From an uncultured Desulfovibrionaceae bacterium (GTDB lineage: Bacteria; Desulfobacterota; Desulfovibrionia; Desulfovibrionales; Desulfovibrionaceae): a DNA stretch of 40,925 bases. The stretch spans positions 1-40,925 of the forward strand of contig CASFUJ010000003.1 of assembly GCA_949297645.1 (NCBI GenBank), read 5' to 3'. The notes beneath the pieces were generated by a model. It worked only from the letters and a program-made list of their open reading frames with translations, searched no databases and was not told where the DNA came from. A program made the translations under genes and the position numbers. Shown piece by piece: positions 1-8,547 of the stretch (position 1 is its first letter; each line of letters starts with the position of its first letter).

Positions 1-1662
1 GTCATGACCCTTTTCGGCCAGATGGATGGAGAGTTCGCAGCCGATGTCGCCGCCGCCGATGATGACGACCTTCTTGCCCACCTTGTCCTCGTTGCCGAAC
101 ACGTCGAAGGCCATGGTGGCCTTTTCGATGCCGGGGATGGGAGGCACGATCTGCTTTGCGCCCACGGCCACGATGGTGGCGTCAGGGTTGATGTCGGACA
201 CCATTTCAGGCGTGGCTTCGGTGTTGAGCACCACGAAGATGTTGCCGTTCTTGCGCACCTGGCGTTCCAGCCATTCGTGGTAGGCCTTCATTTCCTTCTT
301 GAACCACATGCCGTCGGAAAGCAGGGCCTGACCGCCGAGTCTGTCGGCCTTTTCATAAAGGGTGACTTCGTGTCCGCGTTCGGCGGCGCTCAGGGCCGCG
401 TTCATGCCGGCCACGCCGCCGCCGACCACCACGACCTTCTTTTTGCGCGTGGGAGCGGGGAACATCTTCTTCGTGGCGCCCTGCATGGAGAGCGGGTTCA
501 CGGCGCAGCGGCGGTCGAAGCTCACCTCGGAGGCCATGACCAGTTCCTTGCCCTTGATCTTGGACTTTCTGCGGCCGTGGTCGAGGCACATGTTGCAGCG
601 CAGGCAGGGGCGGATGTCCTCTTCTCTGCCTTCCTTGATTTTCTTCACCCATTCGTTGTCGGCGATGGCCGCACGGGCGATGAGCACATAGTCGGCCTTG
701 CCCTCTTCAAGCAGCTTTTCGGTACGGACCGGGTCGCCGATGGCGCCGACGGTGCCGATGGGAATACGCACGCCGGGAGTGTTCTTCACGATGGCGCTCG
801 CATAGGCGTTGTGCTCGGTGGGGAAGAAGCTCGTGGGCGTCATGCGCGGACGGCTGGTCACGTCGATACGGGTGCCGCAGCTTATGTGAATCATGTCCAC
901 ATAGTCCTGGAAGATGAGGACCTGCTGAGCCGCGTCTTCGGGTTCGATGCCGCCTTCCATTTCATCGTTGCCGGTCAGGCGCAGTTCGATGAGAAGGTCG
1001 TCGCCGATGACTTCGCGCACGGCCTTGAGCACCATGAGCGGGAAGCGGCAGCGGTTTTCCACGCTTCCGCCGAACTCGTCGGTACGCTTGTTGGTGAGCG
1101 GGGAGAGGAAGTCATGGAACAGCCAGCCGTGGGCGAAGTGAATCATGATGCCGTCAAAGCCCGCGCGTCTGGCCTGATGGGCGAATTCCACGCACATGTC
1201 GATGATGTCCTGCATGTCCTTGGCATCCATGCCCTTCACATGACGGCCCTGGTATTCGGAGTCGCTCGCGCCGATAAGCGGAATGTCGGGACGGGTCATG
1301 CAGCGGCCGCCGTGGATGAGCTCGGCGAAGGTCTTGCCGTTGTAGGCGTGAACGGAGCGCTGCAGCAGGTGCATGTTCATGTAGTTGCACTTTGAGGGGT
1401 TCAGGTCGAACACGCCTTCATGGCTGCCGTTGGAGGGGATTTCCATGGGCAGACACACGGAGGAGAATCCGCCGCGGATGATGCCGGTCCAGTAGTCCAC
1501 GCCGAAGATGTTGATACGGCCGTTGTCCGCGCCGCCGCCCGTGGCGCAGATGCCCACGGGGGACATCATGACGCGGTTGTTGAATACGAATTCGTTTCTT
1601 CCGCGACGGATGGTCAGCGGCTCGAACATTTTGGGATATTTTTTTGCGTATTCGGGTATCAT
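1..1662 (-). CDS. Old-Yellow-Enzyme/2-enoate reductase-like NADH:flavin oxidoreductase (3' end cut by window)
   Basis: Partial gene; 554 codons are visible and the C-terminus lies beyond position 1. The protein has an N-terminal FMN-binding TIM barrel (about residues 10-345, with HGGR at 117-120 and HFAHGWL at 175-181). A cysteine cluster follows at C353, C356, C359 and C386. Then come two dinucleotide-binding glycine motifs, GGGVAG at 414-419 and GGGDIG near 540. This is the architecture of 2,4-dienoyl-CoA reductase, 2-enoate reductase and bile-acid BaiCD/BaiH enzymes (FMN, 4Fe-4S, FAD), which reduce activated C=C bonds with NAD(P)H. The cysteine spacing (2, 2, 26) differs from the 2, 3, 11 of DCR enzymes, so the cluster loop is enlarged. 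The start ATG at 1662 is the first in frame. It lies downstream of an anion permease gene and probably shares its transcript. The substrate cannot be told from sequence; an alpha,beta-unsaturated carboxylate is an inference from the neighbour. Confidence 0.85.
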   Translation of the reverse strand, partial: MIPEYAKKYPKMFEPLTIRRGRNEFVFNNRVMMSPVGICATGGGADNGRINIFGVDYWTGIIRGGFSSVCLPMEIPSNGSHEGVFDLNPSKCNYMNMHLLQRSVHAYNGKTFAELIHGGRCMTRPDIPLIGASDSEYQGRHVKGMDAKDMQDIIDMCVEFAHQARRAGFDGIMIHFAHGWLFHDFLSPLTNKRTDEFGGSVENRCRFPLMVLKAVREVIGDDLLIELRLTGNDEMEGGIEPEDAAQQVLIFQDYVDMIHISCGTRIDVTSRPRMTPTSFFPTEHNAYASAIVKNTPGVRIPIGTVGAIGDPVRTEKLLEEGKADYVLIARAAIADNEWVKKIKEGREEDIRPCLRCNMCLDHGRRKSKIKGKELVMASEVSFDRRCAVNPLSMQGATKKMFPAPTRKKKVVVVGGGVAGMNAALSAAERGHEVTLYEKADRLGGQALLSDGMWFKKEMKAYHEWLERQVRKNGNIFVVLNTEATPEMVSDINPDATIVAVGAKQIVPPIPGIEKATMAFDVFGNEDKVGKKVVIIGGGDIGCELSIHLAEKGHD

Positions 1663-1722
1663 GGTGGGAATCCTTCGTTTTAAGGGGGTGGCTATTTTCA
1701 ATCGTTGCCCTGAAATGCCGTG

Positions 1723-1744
1723 GAAACCTTTGAAGAAAGGTTTC
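1723..1744. other. Perfect 9-bp hairpin upstream of the flavoenzyme gene
   Basis: GAAACCTTT (1723-1731) and AAAGGTTTC (1736-1744) pair perfectly around a GAAG loop. It lies 60 bases upstream of the start at 1662. There is no T-run on either side, so it may be an mRNA processing or attenuation structure rather than a terminator. Confidence 0.4.
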
Positions 1745-1786
1745 GCCTTCGAAAGAGCCGCGCGGTTGCGGCGGGAGCGGAAGCTT

Positions 1787-1822
1787 CGGACGGACGGGCA
1801 TGAGTGTCATGCCTGCCGTCCG
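1787..1822 (-). terminator. Terminator-like hairpin after the anion permease
   Basis: CGGACGG (1787-1793) pairs with CCGTCCG (1816-1822). An inner stem 1795-1803/1807-1815 has one G-T wobble and a 3-base loop, and A1794 is bulged. The hairpin starts 18 bases after the permease stop at 1840. No U-tract follows on the minus strand, so it may only attenuate or protect the 3' end, and the flavoenzyme downstream may still be co-transcribed. Confidence 0.45.
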
Positions 1823-1839
1823 GAAGGTCAGCTGCAAGG

Positions 1840-3294
1840 TTAGAACAGGATGGAGCCGAGGCCGTAACCGAGGACCATGACGACCACCCAGTTGATGAGA
1901 CTGTACAGAATACCGTAGGTCATAACACAGTTGCCCGGCAGCCATTCCTTTTCACCGTACAGGTATGCGGTGAGCGTGGAAGCGGGAGGCGTGATGATGC
2001 CGAGGGAGCCGATCATGAGGATGCTGAAGAGAATGGCGGGCATCTGGACGTCGCCGCCGAGGGTCAGACCGATGGTGCAGGCCAGCGGCGAGAACATGGC
2101 GAGGCATGCGAGGTTGTTGGCCACGTTGGTGACGATCATGCACAGGAAGGTGATGATGGCCACGAACACGAGGGCGCTCTTGCCGGCCATGAAGGGTTCC
2201 ATGCCTTCCTTGATCCAGGTCATGATGCCGGTGGCGTCGGACTGGAAGACGGCGGCCATGGTCAGGGAGGTCATGGTCACATACAGGGCGGGCCAGGACA
2301 TTTCCCTGCAGAGGATATCCTTGAAGCCGATGCCGTCGCGGAAGTGGATGAAGACATACACGCCGATGTAGGCCATGAGGATACCGTTGGTGGTCATCTT
2401 ATTCAAGAACTGCGTGATGAACCAGTCCTTGGGAGCCACGTTGGGCCAGAGCAGCAGCACGAGCAGAACGAGGAAGGAGAAGAGCACATACTTCTGATGA
2501 CCGGTCAGTTCGACGTCCGCGCCGGAAAGGGATGCGGAACCGTTGAGGATGGGGGTGACGTCGGGCTTGAACACAAAGCGGCACAGGAACATGACGATGC
2601 CTATGCTGGCGGCCAGGATGACGAAGGCGCAGGCCATGTGGGCGGCGTAGTTGATGTCGTTGACGCCGAAGAACTGGGTGTAGGAGCCGTACACCACGGC
2701 GGGGCCGGACTTGAAGGGCAGAAGCTGATAGGCGCGGCAGCCGATGTAAGAGCCGGAAAGAATGACGAATATGGGCCACTTGTCGCCGGCCTTGAAACCG
2801 AACTGCTTGCTCACTTCCTTGACCAGCGGATAGAACATCATGATGGCGGCGGTGGCGCTTACCAGCAGGTTGAAGGCCACCATGACCAGCATGAGCATGA
2901 ACGTCAGCATGTAAGGACGCCCGCGTACTATTTTCAGGCCGACCATTTTTGCGGAGATGTATTCCGCGATGCCGGCGGAGCTCAGGATGGCCGTCACGGC
3001 GCAGAACAGCACCAGCATGATGACGGTGCTGTTGCCCATGGCGCTGGCGAACACCTTGGTTATGCTGTCATAGCCGCACATGCCGAGCATGATGAGGCCC
3101 ATGAGGCTGGGCCAGACCACGTCGCAGAATACCCAGCCGTACAGCACGGCGATGAAGATGCCCAGAACCCTGATGCCCACGGGCGTCAGCGGTGCAACCG
3201 CAGGAACGAACTGAAAAAAGCAGACGATAATAAGCAGTGCGATGAGCGTGTGAAGGTAATACCATGGGCTGTTCTTGCTCAGTTGTTTCAGCAT
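1840..3294 (-). CDS. SLC13/DASS-type (ion transporter superfamily) anion permease
   Basis: A 484-residue, highly hydrophobic inner-membrane protein with about 11-13 predicted transmembrane segments. It resembles DASS carriers for di- and tricarboxylates or sulfate: paired re-entrant regions appear around SATAAIMMFYPLV in the first half and TNVANNLACLAMFSPLA in the second half, and a late GIITPPAS motif is present. Both signature SNT triplets that bind sodium in SLC13 carriers look altered (about LVS and TNV), so ion coupling may differ. The start ATG at 3294 was chosen over one 16 codons upstream because AGGGGAGG lies about 6 bases before it. The gene is divergent from a LysR regulator and upstream of a flavin-dependent reductase, suggesting uptake of the substrate that enzyme uses. 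The substrate is unknown. Confidence 0.8.
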   Translation of the reverse strand: MLKQLSKNSPWYYLHTLIALLIIVCFFQFVPAVAPLTPVGIRVLGIFIAVLYGWVFCDVVWPSLMGLIMLGMCGYDSITKVFASAMGNSTVIMLVLFCAVTAILSSAGIAEYISAKMVGLKIVRGRPYMLTFMLMLVMVAFNLLVSATAAIMMFYPLVKEVSKQFGFKAGDKWPIFVILSGSYIGCRAYQLLPFKSGPAVVYGSYTQFFGVNDINYAAHMACAFVILAASIGIVMFLCRFVFKPDVTPILNGSASLSGADVELTGHQKYVLFSFLVLLVLLLWPNVAPKDWFITQFLNKMTTNGILMAYIGVYVFIHFRDGIGFKDILCREMSWPALYVTMTSLTMAAVFQSDATGIMTWIKEGMEPFMAGKSALVFVAIITFLCMIVTNVANNLACLAMFSPLACTIGLTLGGDVQMPAILFSILMIGSLGIITPPASTLTAYLYGEKEWLPGNCVMTYGILYSLINWVVVMVLGYGLGSILF

Positions 3295-3675
3295 GCCCGG
3301 CCTCCCCTGGAGTTGAAGGTTAGGTGTCCTGCCCGGGAACATTCCGCGGCGACGTTCTCAGACGGGACAGCAGATGTTTCTATGCGTTGTTTTTGTTCGC
3401 AGCGGCACATGACCGCTGTTTTTCTGCTTTTTGAATCTATCTTGAGTTTTTTGGATAAAGACGGAAAATCACAAAACGAACGGGATGTACGAAGCCCCTT
3501 GTTGCATGGATATACAGTTGATATCCAGAATTATTTTATGCGAAAGAGAAAGGAAAAAGTGAAATATTAATTTTCGATGGCCATCTGGATGATTTTGTTT
3601 ACGGGAAAAAAAGAGCAAACTTCGGTTGCCCGAATCCGCCATCCGTAGTAAGAGAAACTTCGAAAGGAATGTGCT
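3295..3675. other. Divergent regulatory region between permease and LysR genes
   Basis: This 381-base region is AT-rich toward the LysR side (about 3420-3660), unlike the flanking genes. It contains the inverted repeat at 3507-3527 and must hold the promoters of both divergent units. No clear -35/-10 pair was assigned and no credible gene was seen. Confidence 0.6.
3507..3527. promoter_or_regulatory. Putative LysR-type operator (T-N11-A dyad)
   Basis: TGGATAT (3507-3513) and ATATCCA (3521-3527) form a perfect 7-bp inverted repeat with a 7-base spacer. Its core, TAT-N7-ATA at 3511-3523, fits the T-N11-A box of LysR-type regulators. It lies about 150 bases upstream of the LysR start and 210 bases upstream of the permease start, as expected for a shared operator. 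Binding by the adjacent regulator is inferred. Confidence 0.6.
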
Positions 3676-4566
3676 ATGCGTTTGGAATGGCTTGAGTATT
3701 TTATCACAACTGCAAATGTGGGTTCCATCAGCGCGGCGGCGGAACGGCACAGGGTCACCCGTCCGGCGGTTTCGACGGCGCTCAGAAAGCTGGAGCAGGA
3801 GGTGGGGCGCGAGCTTTTTCTCAAAGGCCGGGCCGGAGTGACGCTCACCGCGGAAGGCGTGCAGGTGCTCGAGCAGGCAAAGCAGGTCATGGCAATTATA
3901 GAGGATATGCGCGCCGGAAGCGCGGCGGGGCCTGTCGATATCGTTGTCGATTCCCAGAGCTCTCTGGTCCAGTATCTGAATGAGAACATCGTTGCGCCTT
4001 TCAGAACGCTGCATCCGAATATTCATGTCAGACTGCGTCCCGTCCACATCGGAGACGCTGCGGAAGAGTTCCGGAACGGCAGCAGAATGTCCGTAGTGCT
4101 GGACGGGAAGGAAGCCAGAGTACTGGAACGCGTACGCCATTTCGGCTGTGAAACCGTACTTCTGGGGACGGTCAGGAGAAAAATCTTTCTCGGCTCCGGA
4201 CATCGCCTTGCAGGCAAGAGCACGCTTGAGCCGGAGGATCTGAAAAGCGAGTATATTGCCTACTACTCCGGCGGGCTGAATCATATTTCCGGTCGCTATG
4301 CTCCTTATTTTGCAGGGGAATACCGCCTTGCGGACATGGAGGACGTGCTTTCCCTCGCGGTCCGCAACGAGGCAGTGGTCATACTGCCGGAACTCACGGT
4401 GCGCTGTGCCCGCCTTGTGCGGAAGGGTGCGCTGGTGGAAAAGGACATTCCCCTTACCGGCATAGAGAAAAATCCGCCCATACATGCCGTGCGGATACCG
4501 CGCCTCTCGTCAGCCGAAGAGCTGTTCTGGGAATACCTTATTGCGAATTTTCCCGGAAGGCCGTGA
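3676..4566 (+). CDS. LysR-family transcriptional regulator
   Basis: A 296-residue protein of standard family length. Residues 1-60 form the winged helix-turn-helix (SISAAAERHRVTRPAVSTAL and the following LEQEVGRELF). From about residue 85 onward is a periplasmic-binding-like effector domain. It is likely a cytoplasmic DNA-binding activator that senses a small molecule, presumably the substrate or product of the divergent permease and flavoenzyme. The start ATG at 3676 is preceded by GAAAGGA. The perfect T-N11-A dyad at 3507-3527 in the shared intergenic region is the obvious operator. The effector is not predictable from sequence. Confidence 0.9.
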   Translation: MRLEWLEYFITTANVGSISAAAERHRVTRPAVSTALRKLEQEVGRELFLKGRAGVTLTAEGVQVLEQAKQVMAIIEDMRAGSAAGPVDIVVDSQSSLVQYLNENIVAPFRTLHPNIHVRLRPVHIGDAAEEFRNGSRMSVVLDGKEARVLERVRHFGCETVLLGTVRRKIFLGSGHRLAGKSTLEPEDLKSEYIAYYSGGLNHISGRYAPYFAGEYRLADMEDVLSLAVRNEAVVILPELTVRCARLVRKGALVEKDIPLTGIEKNPPIHAVRIPRLSSAEELFWEYLIANFPGRP

Positions 4567-4594
4567 CGCGTCTGCCACCTCTGCCGCTAATGTT

Positions 4595-4623
4595 TTGACA
4601 ATGAGGAGAAAAGGCCCTATCCT
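4595..4623 (+). promoter_or_regulatory. Sigma70-type promoter of hisS
   Basis: A perfect TTGACA (4595-4600), a 17-base spacer, and TATCCT (4618-4623, 4 of 6 matches to consensus). It lies 33 bases upstream of the hisS start and just after the LysR stop, so it should drive hisS-aspS-def. Confidence 0.75.
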
Positions 4624-4655
4624 CATGCGTTATTTCTATTTGCTGGAGTCCGTTC

Positions 4656-5912
4656 ATGGCACAGATTCAGGCTATCAAGGGCTTTGCCGACCAGTTTCCG
4701 GCGCAGAGCCGCCTTTTTGAGATGATGGAAGCCACCGCGCGCGAGGTCTTTCCGCGCTACGGTTTCGGCGAGCTTCGTACCCCCCTCATGGAGTACACCG
4801 ACCTTTTCTGCCGCGGCATCGGCACGGAAACCGACGTGGTACAGAAGGAAATGTACTGCATTCCCGACAGCAAGGGCCGTTCCATGTCTCTGCGTCCCGA
4901 AGCCACGGCCGGCGTCATGCGCGCCTACATTGAAAGCGGCGTCCATGCCCGCGAAGCCGTGAGCAGGTTTTTCACCATCGGCCCCATGTTCCGGCATGAA
5001 CGTCCCCAGAAGGGCCGCATGCGCCAGTTCCATCAGATAAACTGCGAATGTCTCGGACCGCGGGAACCTGAGGCTGATGCGGAAATCATCTGCATGATGA
5101 TGGAGTTTCTCGGCAAACTCGGACTGAAGAACCTGACGCTTCAGATAAATTCCCTGGGGTGCTCCTCCTGCCGTCCCGTCTATCGCAAGAATCTCCATGA
5201 CTGGCTCGCTTCCCTCGACCAGTCGCAGCTTTGCGAGGACTGTCGCCGCCGCATGGAGACCAATCCTCTGCGCGTTCTGGACTGCAAGGTGCCTGCGTGC
5301 AAGGAACTGACCGCGGACGCTCCCGTGATACTGGAGAACGAGTGCCCCGACTGCCGCGCGCATTTCGACGCCGTACTGCGTCATCTTGATGCGGAAAAGA
5401 TTCCCTACCAGATCAATCATCGCCTGGTGCGCGGACTCGACTACTACACCCGCACCACATGGGAAGTGGTTTCCAATGAAATCGGCTCCCAGGGATCCGT
5501 GGCCGGCGGCGGCCGCTATGACGGTCTTGTGGAGCAGCTCGGCGGGCCTGCCGTGCCCGGCATAGGCTTCGCCTGCGGCATGGAGCGTCTGGCCCTGCTG
5601 CTGGAAGGCCGCGAACTGCCCGAAATTCGTCCCGATTTTTACATGGCCGTGCTTGACGACTCCTGCCGTGACGCGGCCTTTGCTCTCGCGCAGAGCCTGC
5701 GCCGGGAAGGTTTTTCCGGCACCATGGGCTATGAGAGCCGCAGCATGAAGGCCACCATGCGTCAGGCCGGAAAATCCGGCGCGCGCTATACCCTCATCAT
5801 GGGCACGGACGAACTCGCCTCCGGCAGCGTCATCATCAAGAACATGGAATCCGGCGAGCAGCGGGAAGTGCCCTGCGCCGACGTCGCTGCCGGTCTGAAC
5901 GCCGAACAATAA
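4656..5912 (+). CDS. hisS: Histidine--tRNA ligase
   Basis: A 418-residue class II aminoacyl-tRNA synthetase that charges tRNA-His with histidine in the cytoplasm. Visible motifs are LRPEATAG (79-86), motif 2 FRHERPQKGR (112-121), the histidine-binding LVRGLDYYTRTTWE (257-270) and motif 3 GIGFACGMERL (302-312), followed by an anticodon-binding domain. The insertion between motifs 2 and 3 carries four cysteine pairs (C169/C172, C193/C196, C210/C215, C230/C233), which could bind a metal. The start ATG at 4656 follows GGAG at 4644-4647. It is the first gene of a hisS-aspS-def transcript behind the promoter at 4595-4623. Length and motifs are normal. Confidence 0.97.
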   Translation: MAQIQAIKGFADQFPAQSRLFEMMEATAREVFPRYGFGELRTPLMEYTDLFCRGIGTETDVVQKEMYCIPDSKGRSMSLRPEATAGVMRAYIESGVHAREAVSRFFTIGPMFRHERPQKGRMRQFHQINCECLGPREPEADAEIICMMMEFLGKLGLKNLTLQINSLGCSSCRPVYRKNLHDWLASLDQSQLCEDCRRRMETNPLRVLDCKVPACKELTADAPVILENECPDCRAHFDAVLRHLDAEKIPYQINHRLVRGLDYYTRTTWEVVSNEIGSQGSVAGGGRYDGLVEQLGGPAVPGIGFACGMERLALLLEGRELPEIRPDFYMAVLDDSCRDAAFALAQSLRREGFSGTMGYESRSMKATMRQAGKSGARYTLIMGTDELASGSVIIKNMESGEQREVPCADVAAGLNAEQ

Positions 5913-5925
5913 AGAAGGAATGGTC

Positions 5926-7785
5926 ATGAGCCAGTTCGAAGAAAATGAGAAGAACGTCGTTGACGTTCAGAAGGAACACGCCCGCTACATCAAGCCGCTG
6001 GGCGACTGGAAGCGCAGCCATCACTGCAACGACCTGACCATTGCCAATGACGGCGAGACCGTATGTCTCATGGGCTGGGTGCAGTACCGCCGCGACCACG
6101 GCGGCCTCATCTTCGTGGATTTGCGCGACCGTGACGGGCTTACGCAGGTGGTGTTCAGCCCCGAGGTGGCCCCCGATGCGCACAGGGACGCGCATATTCT
6201 GCGCAGCGAATACGTCATCGCCATCAAGGGGCGCGTCCGTCCCCGTCCCGAAGGCATGACCAACCCCAACCTGCACACCGGCGAAATCGAAGTCGTTGTG
6301 CTGGACTGGAAGCTGCTCAACACCGCCAAGACGCCCCCCTTCCTTGTGGAGGACCGCACCGACTGCTCCGAGTCCGTGCGTCTGCAGTACCGCTATCTCG
6401 ATCTGCGCCGTCCTTCCATGGCGCATAACCTGCGCGTGCGTCACAATATTGTGAAGGCATGCCGCAACTATCTGAACGAACTCGACTTCCTTGAAGTCGA
6501 AACGCCCTATCTCACCAAGTCCACCCCCGAGGGCGCGCGCGACTTCCTCGTGCCCAGCCGCATGGCTCCGGGCGAATTCTATGCGCTGCCGCAGTCTCCC
6601 CAGCAGTTCAAGCAGATGCTCATGATGAGCGGCGTGGACCGCTACTACCAGGTGGCGCGCTGCTTCCGCGACGAGGACCTGCGCGCCGACCGTCAGCCCG
6701 AGTTCACGCAGGTGGACATTGAAATGAGCTTCGTGAACGAAGATCAGGTCATGAGCATGGCAGAAGGGCTCATCGCCCGCGTGTTCAAGGAGGCCCTCGG
6801 CGTGGACATCGCGCTTCCGCTTCCCCGCATGCCCTATGAGGAAGCCATGCGCGATTACGGCTCCGACAAGCCCGATACCCGCTTCGATCTCAAGCTCAAG
6901 GACGTGACGGCCATCGTGCACGGGTCCGCTTTCAAGCTCTTTGCCGGCGCGAAGCTGGTGAAGGCTCTGCGCGTGCCCGGCGGCGCCACCATGACCCGCA
7001 AGGAAATCGACGAACTCACCGATTTCGTGAAGGGCTTCGGCGCTCAGGGCCTCGCCTGGATTAAGATTCACGAAAACGAATGGCAGTCTCCCATCGCCAA
7101 GTTCCTTTCCGATGCGGAAAGGGCCGGACTTACGGAAGCCTGCGGTCTTGAAGTGGGCGACATCGTGTTCTTCCAGGCCGGAGAACCCGGTCTTGTGAAC
7201 AACGCCCTCGGCAGCCTGCGCGTGAAGCTCGGAAACAAGCTCGGCCTCATTCCCGAAAATACCTGGAACCTGCTCTGGGTGACTGATTTTCCGCTCTTCG
7301 AATACAGCGAGGAGGAAAAGCGCTGGGTGGCCTGCCATCATCCCTTCACCGCCGCGCAGGACGAAAGCTACGACATCATGCTTTCCGACCCGGCCCGCGC
7401 CAAGGCCCGCGCCTATGATATGGTGCTCAACGGCAATGAAATCGGCGGCGGTTCCATCCGTATCCACAATCCCGCCGACCAGACCCGCATGTTTGAAGGC
7501 CTCGGCTTTACCGAAGAATCCGCCAAGGCGCAGTTCGGCTACTTCATTCAGGCCCTTGACTACGGTACCCCGCCCCACGGCGGTATCGCCTTCGGTCTGG
7601 ACCGCGTGGCCATGCTGCTCACGGGCGCTTCCTCCATCCGTGACGTCATCGCCTTCCCCAAGAACCAGAAGGCCGCCTGCCTTTTGACCGAAGCTCCGTC
7701 CCCCGTGGACAACAAGCAGTTGCGTGAACTGGGCATTCGACTGCGTGAAAAGGCGGCTCCCGCTCCCAGCGCTACCGCGGAGTAA
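5926..7785 (+). CDS. aspS: Aspartate--tRNA ligase
   Basis: A 619-residue bacterial-type class II synthetase. It has an N-terminal OB-fold anticodon domain (MGWVQYRRDHGGLIFVDLRDR, about residues 48-68), motif 2 RCFRDEDLRADRQPEFTQ, a GAD insertion domain, and motif 3 GIAFGLDRVAML near the end. Relative to E. coli AspRS there is an N-terminal extension of about 25 residues. I cannot tell whether it also charges tRNA-Asn. Two ATGs occur at 5920 and 5926; 5926 is preferred because AAGGA sits about 6 bases before it, whereas it abuts 5920. The gene starts 13 bases after hisS, so the two are co-transcribed. Confidence 0.97.
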   Translation: MSQFEENEKNVVDVQKEHARYIKPLGDWKRSHHCNDLTIANDGETVCLMGWVQYRRDHGGLIFVDLRDRDGLTQVVFSPEVAPDAHRDAHILRSEYVIAIKGRVRPRPEGMTNPNLHTGEIEVVVLDWKLLNTAKTPPFLVEDRTDCSESVRLQYRYLDLRRPSMAHNLRVRHNIVKACRNYLNELDFLEVETPYLTKSTPEGARDFLVPSRMAPGEFYALPQSPQQFKQMLMMSGVDRYYQVARCFRDEDLRADRQPEFTQVDIEMSFVNEDQVMSMAEGLIARVFKEALGVDIALPLPRMPYEEAMRDYGSDKPDTRFDLKLKDVTAIVHGSAFKLFAGAKLVKALRVPGGATMTRKEIDELTDFVKGFGAQGLAWIKIHENEWQSPIAKFLSDAERAGLTEACGLEVGDIVFFQAGEPGLVNNALGSLRVKLGNKLGLIPENTWNLLWVTDFPLFEYSEEEKRWVACHHPFTAAQDESYDIMLSDPARAKARAYDMVLNGNEIGGGSIRIHNPADQTRMFEGLGFTEESAKAQFGYFIQALDYGTPPHGGIAFGLDRVAMLLTGASSIRDVIAFPKNQKAACLLTEAPSPVDNKQLRELGIRLREKAAPAPSATAE

Positions 7786-7788
7786 ATC

Positions 7789-8301
7789 ATGCTTCGTCCC
7801 GTTCTTCAGTATCCCGACCCGCTTCTGGCCAAGGTCAGCGAACCGGTTGCCGAGATAAACGACGAAATACGCGCTCTTGCCAAGGATATGCTCGACACCC
7901 TCACCACCGTGGGCGGCGTGGGCATCGCCGCGCCGCAGATAGGCGTGCTGAAGCGCGTGGTCATCATCGACGTGTCGCAGGAAAAGAACGACCCCGATCT
8001 GCCTCAGGATTTCCGGGTGTTCGTGAATCCCGTGGTCACCGTGCTTGACCCCAAAGGGCATGAGGAAAACGAAGGCTGCCTTTCCGTGCCGGAGCTTCGC
8101 GCCAAGGTGAAGCGTCCCCGCCGCGTGGCTCTCGATGCTACCGACCTTGACGGCAATCCCGTGCACATCGAAGGCGAAGGTTATTACGGCGCCTGCATGC
8201 AGCACGAAACCGACCATCTGGACGGCAAGCTGTTCATCGACCACATCAGCTATCTCAAGCGCTCCCTCTACGACAAGAAGATGAGGAAGGGCAGAAAATA
8301 G
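7789..8301 (+). CDS. def: Peptide deformylase
   Basis: A 170-residue metalloenzyme that removes the formyl group from nascent N-terminal methionine. All three signatures are present: GVGIAAPQIG (43-52), EGCLSVP (95-101, metal ligand C97) and QHETDHLDG (138-146, ligands H139 and H143, catalytic E140). It starts 3 bases after aspS, with its ribosome site inside the aspS end, and closes the hisS operon ahead of a strong terminator. Its functional partner fmt follows, but beyond that terminator. Confidence 0.97.
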   Translation: MLRPVLQYPDPLLAKVSEPVAEINDEIRALAKDMLDTLTTVGGVGIAAPQIGVLKRVVIIDVSQEKNDPDLPQDFRVFVNPVVTVLDPKGHEENEGCLSVPELRAKVKRPRRVALDATDLDGNPVHIEGEGYYGACMQHETDHLDGKLFIDHISYLKRSLYDKKMRKGRK

Positions 8302-8333
8302 CCTGAACGTACCGTCCTTTGATGGACAGGAAG

Positions 8334-8363
8334 AAAAAGCCCGGACCTGCGTCCGGGCTTTTT
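8334..8363 (+). terminator. Rho-independent terminator of hisS-aspS-def
   Basis: A perfect 13-bp stem, AAAAAGCCCGGAC (8334-8346) with its complement at 8351-8363, around a 4-base loop and ending in TTTTT. It begins 33 bases after the def stop. Confidence 0.92.
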
Positions 8364-8547
8364 CATGGTCTTCGCCGCGGCGCGGGAGGAGAGGACGGGA
8401 GTCTGGACGCGGGCAGGGATAGGCCGTACAGTGGGCAGACCGTCTGCCGTCGGGAAGACATGGAACCGGAGCGACGGGAATGAACCTTTTAATGAAGGAC
8501 GAAGGAAGGCGCACAAAGGCGTTTTCCGTTTGTGTCATGGAGCTGTC

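Noticed and set aside
1804-3570. A 588-codon plus-strand open frame opposite the permease
   Set aside because: Its His/Asp/Glu/Gly-rich translation mirrors hydrophobic codons of the minus-strand membrane protein; it has no family similarity.
8365-8547. In-frame N-terminal extension of fmt
   Set aside because: It starts in the def terminator and lacks family similarity; ATG 8548 has a ribosome site and the conserved N-terminus.
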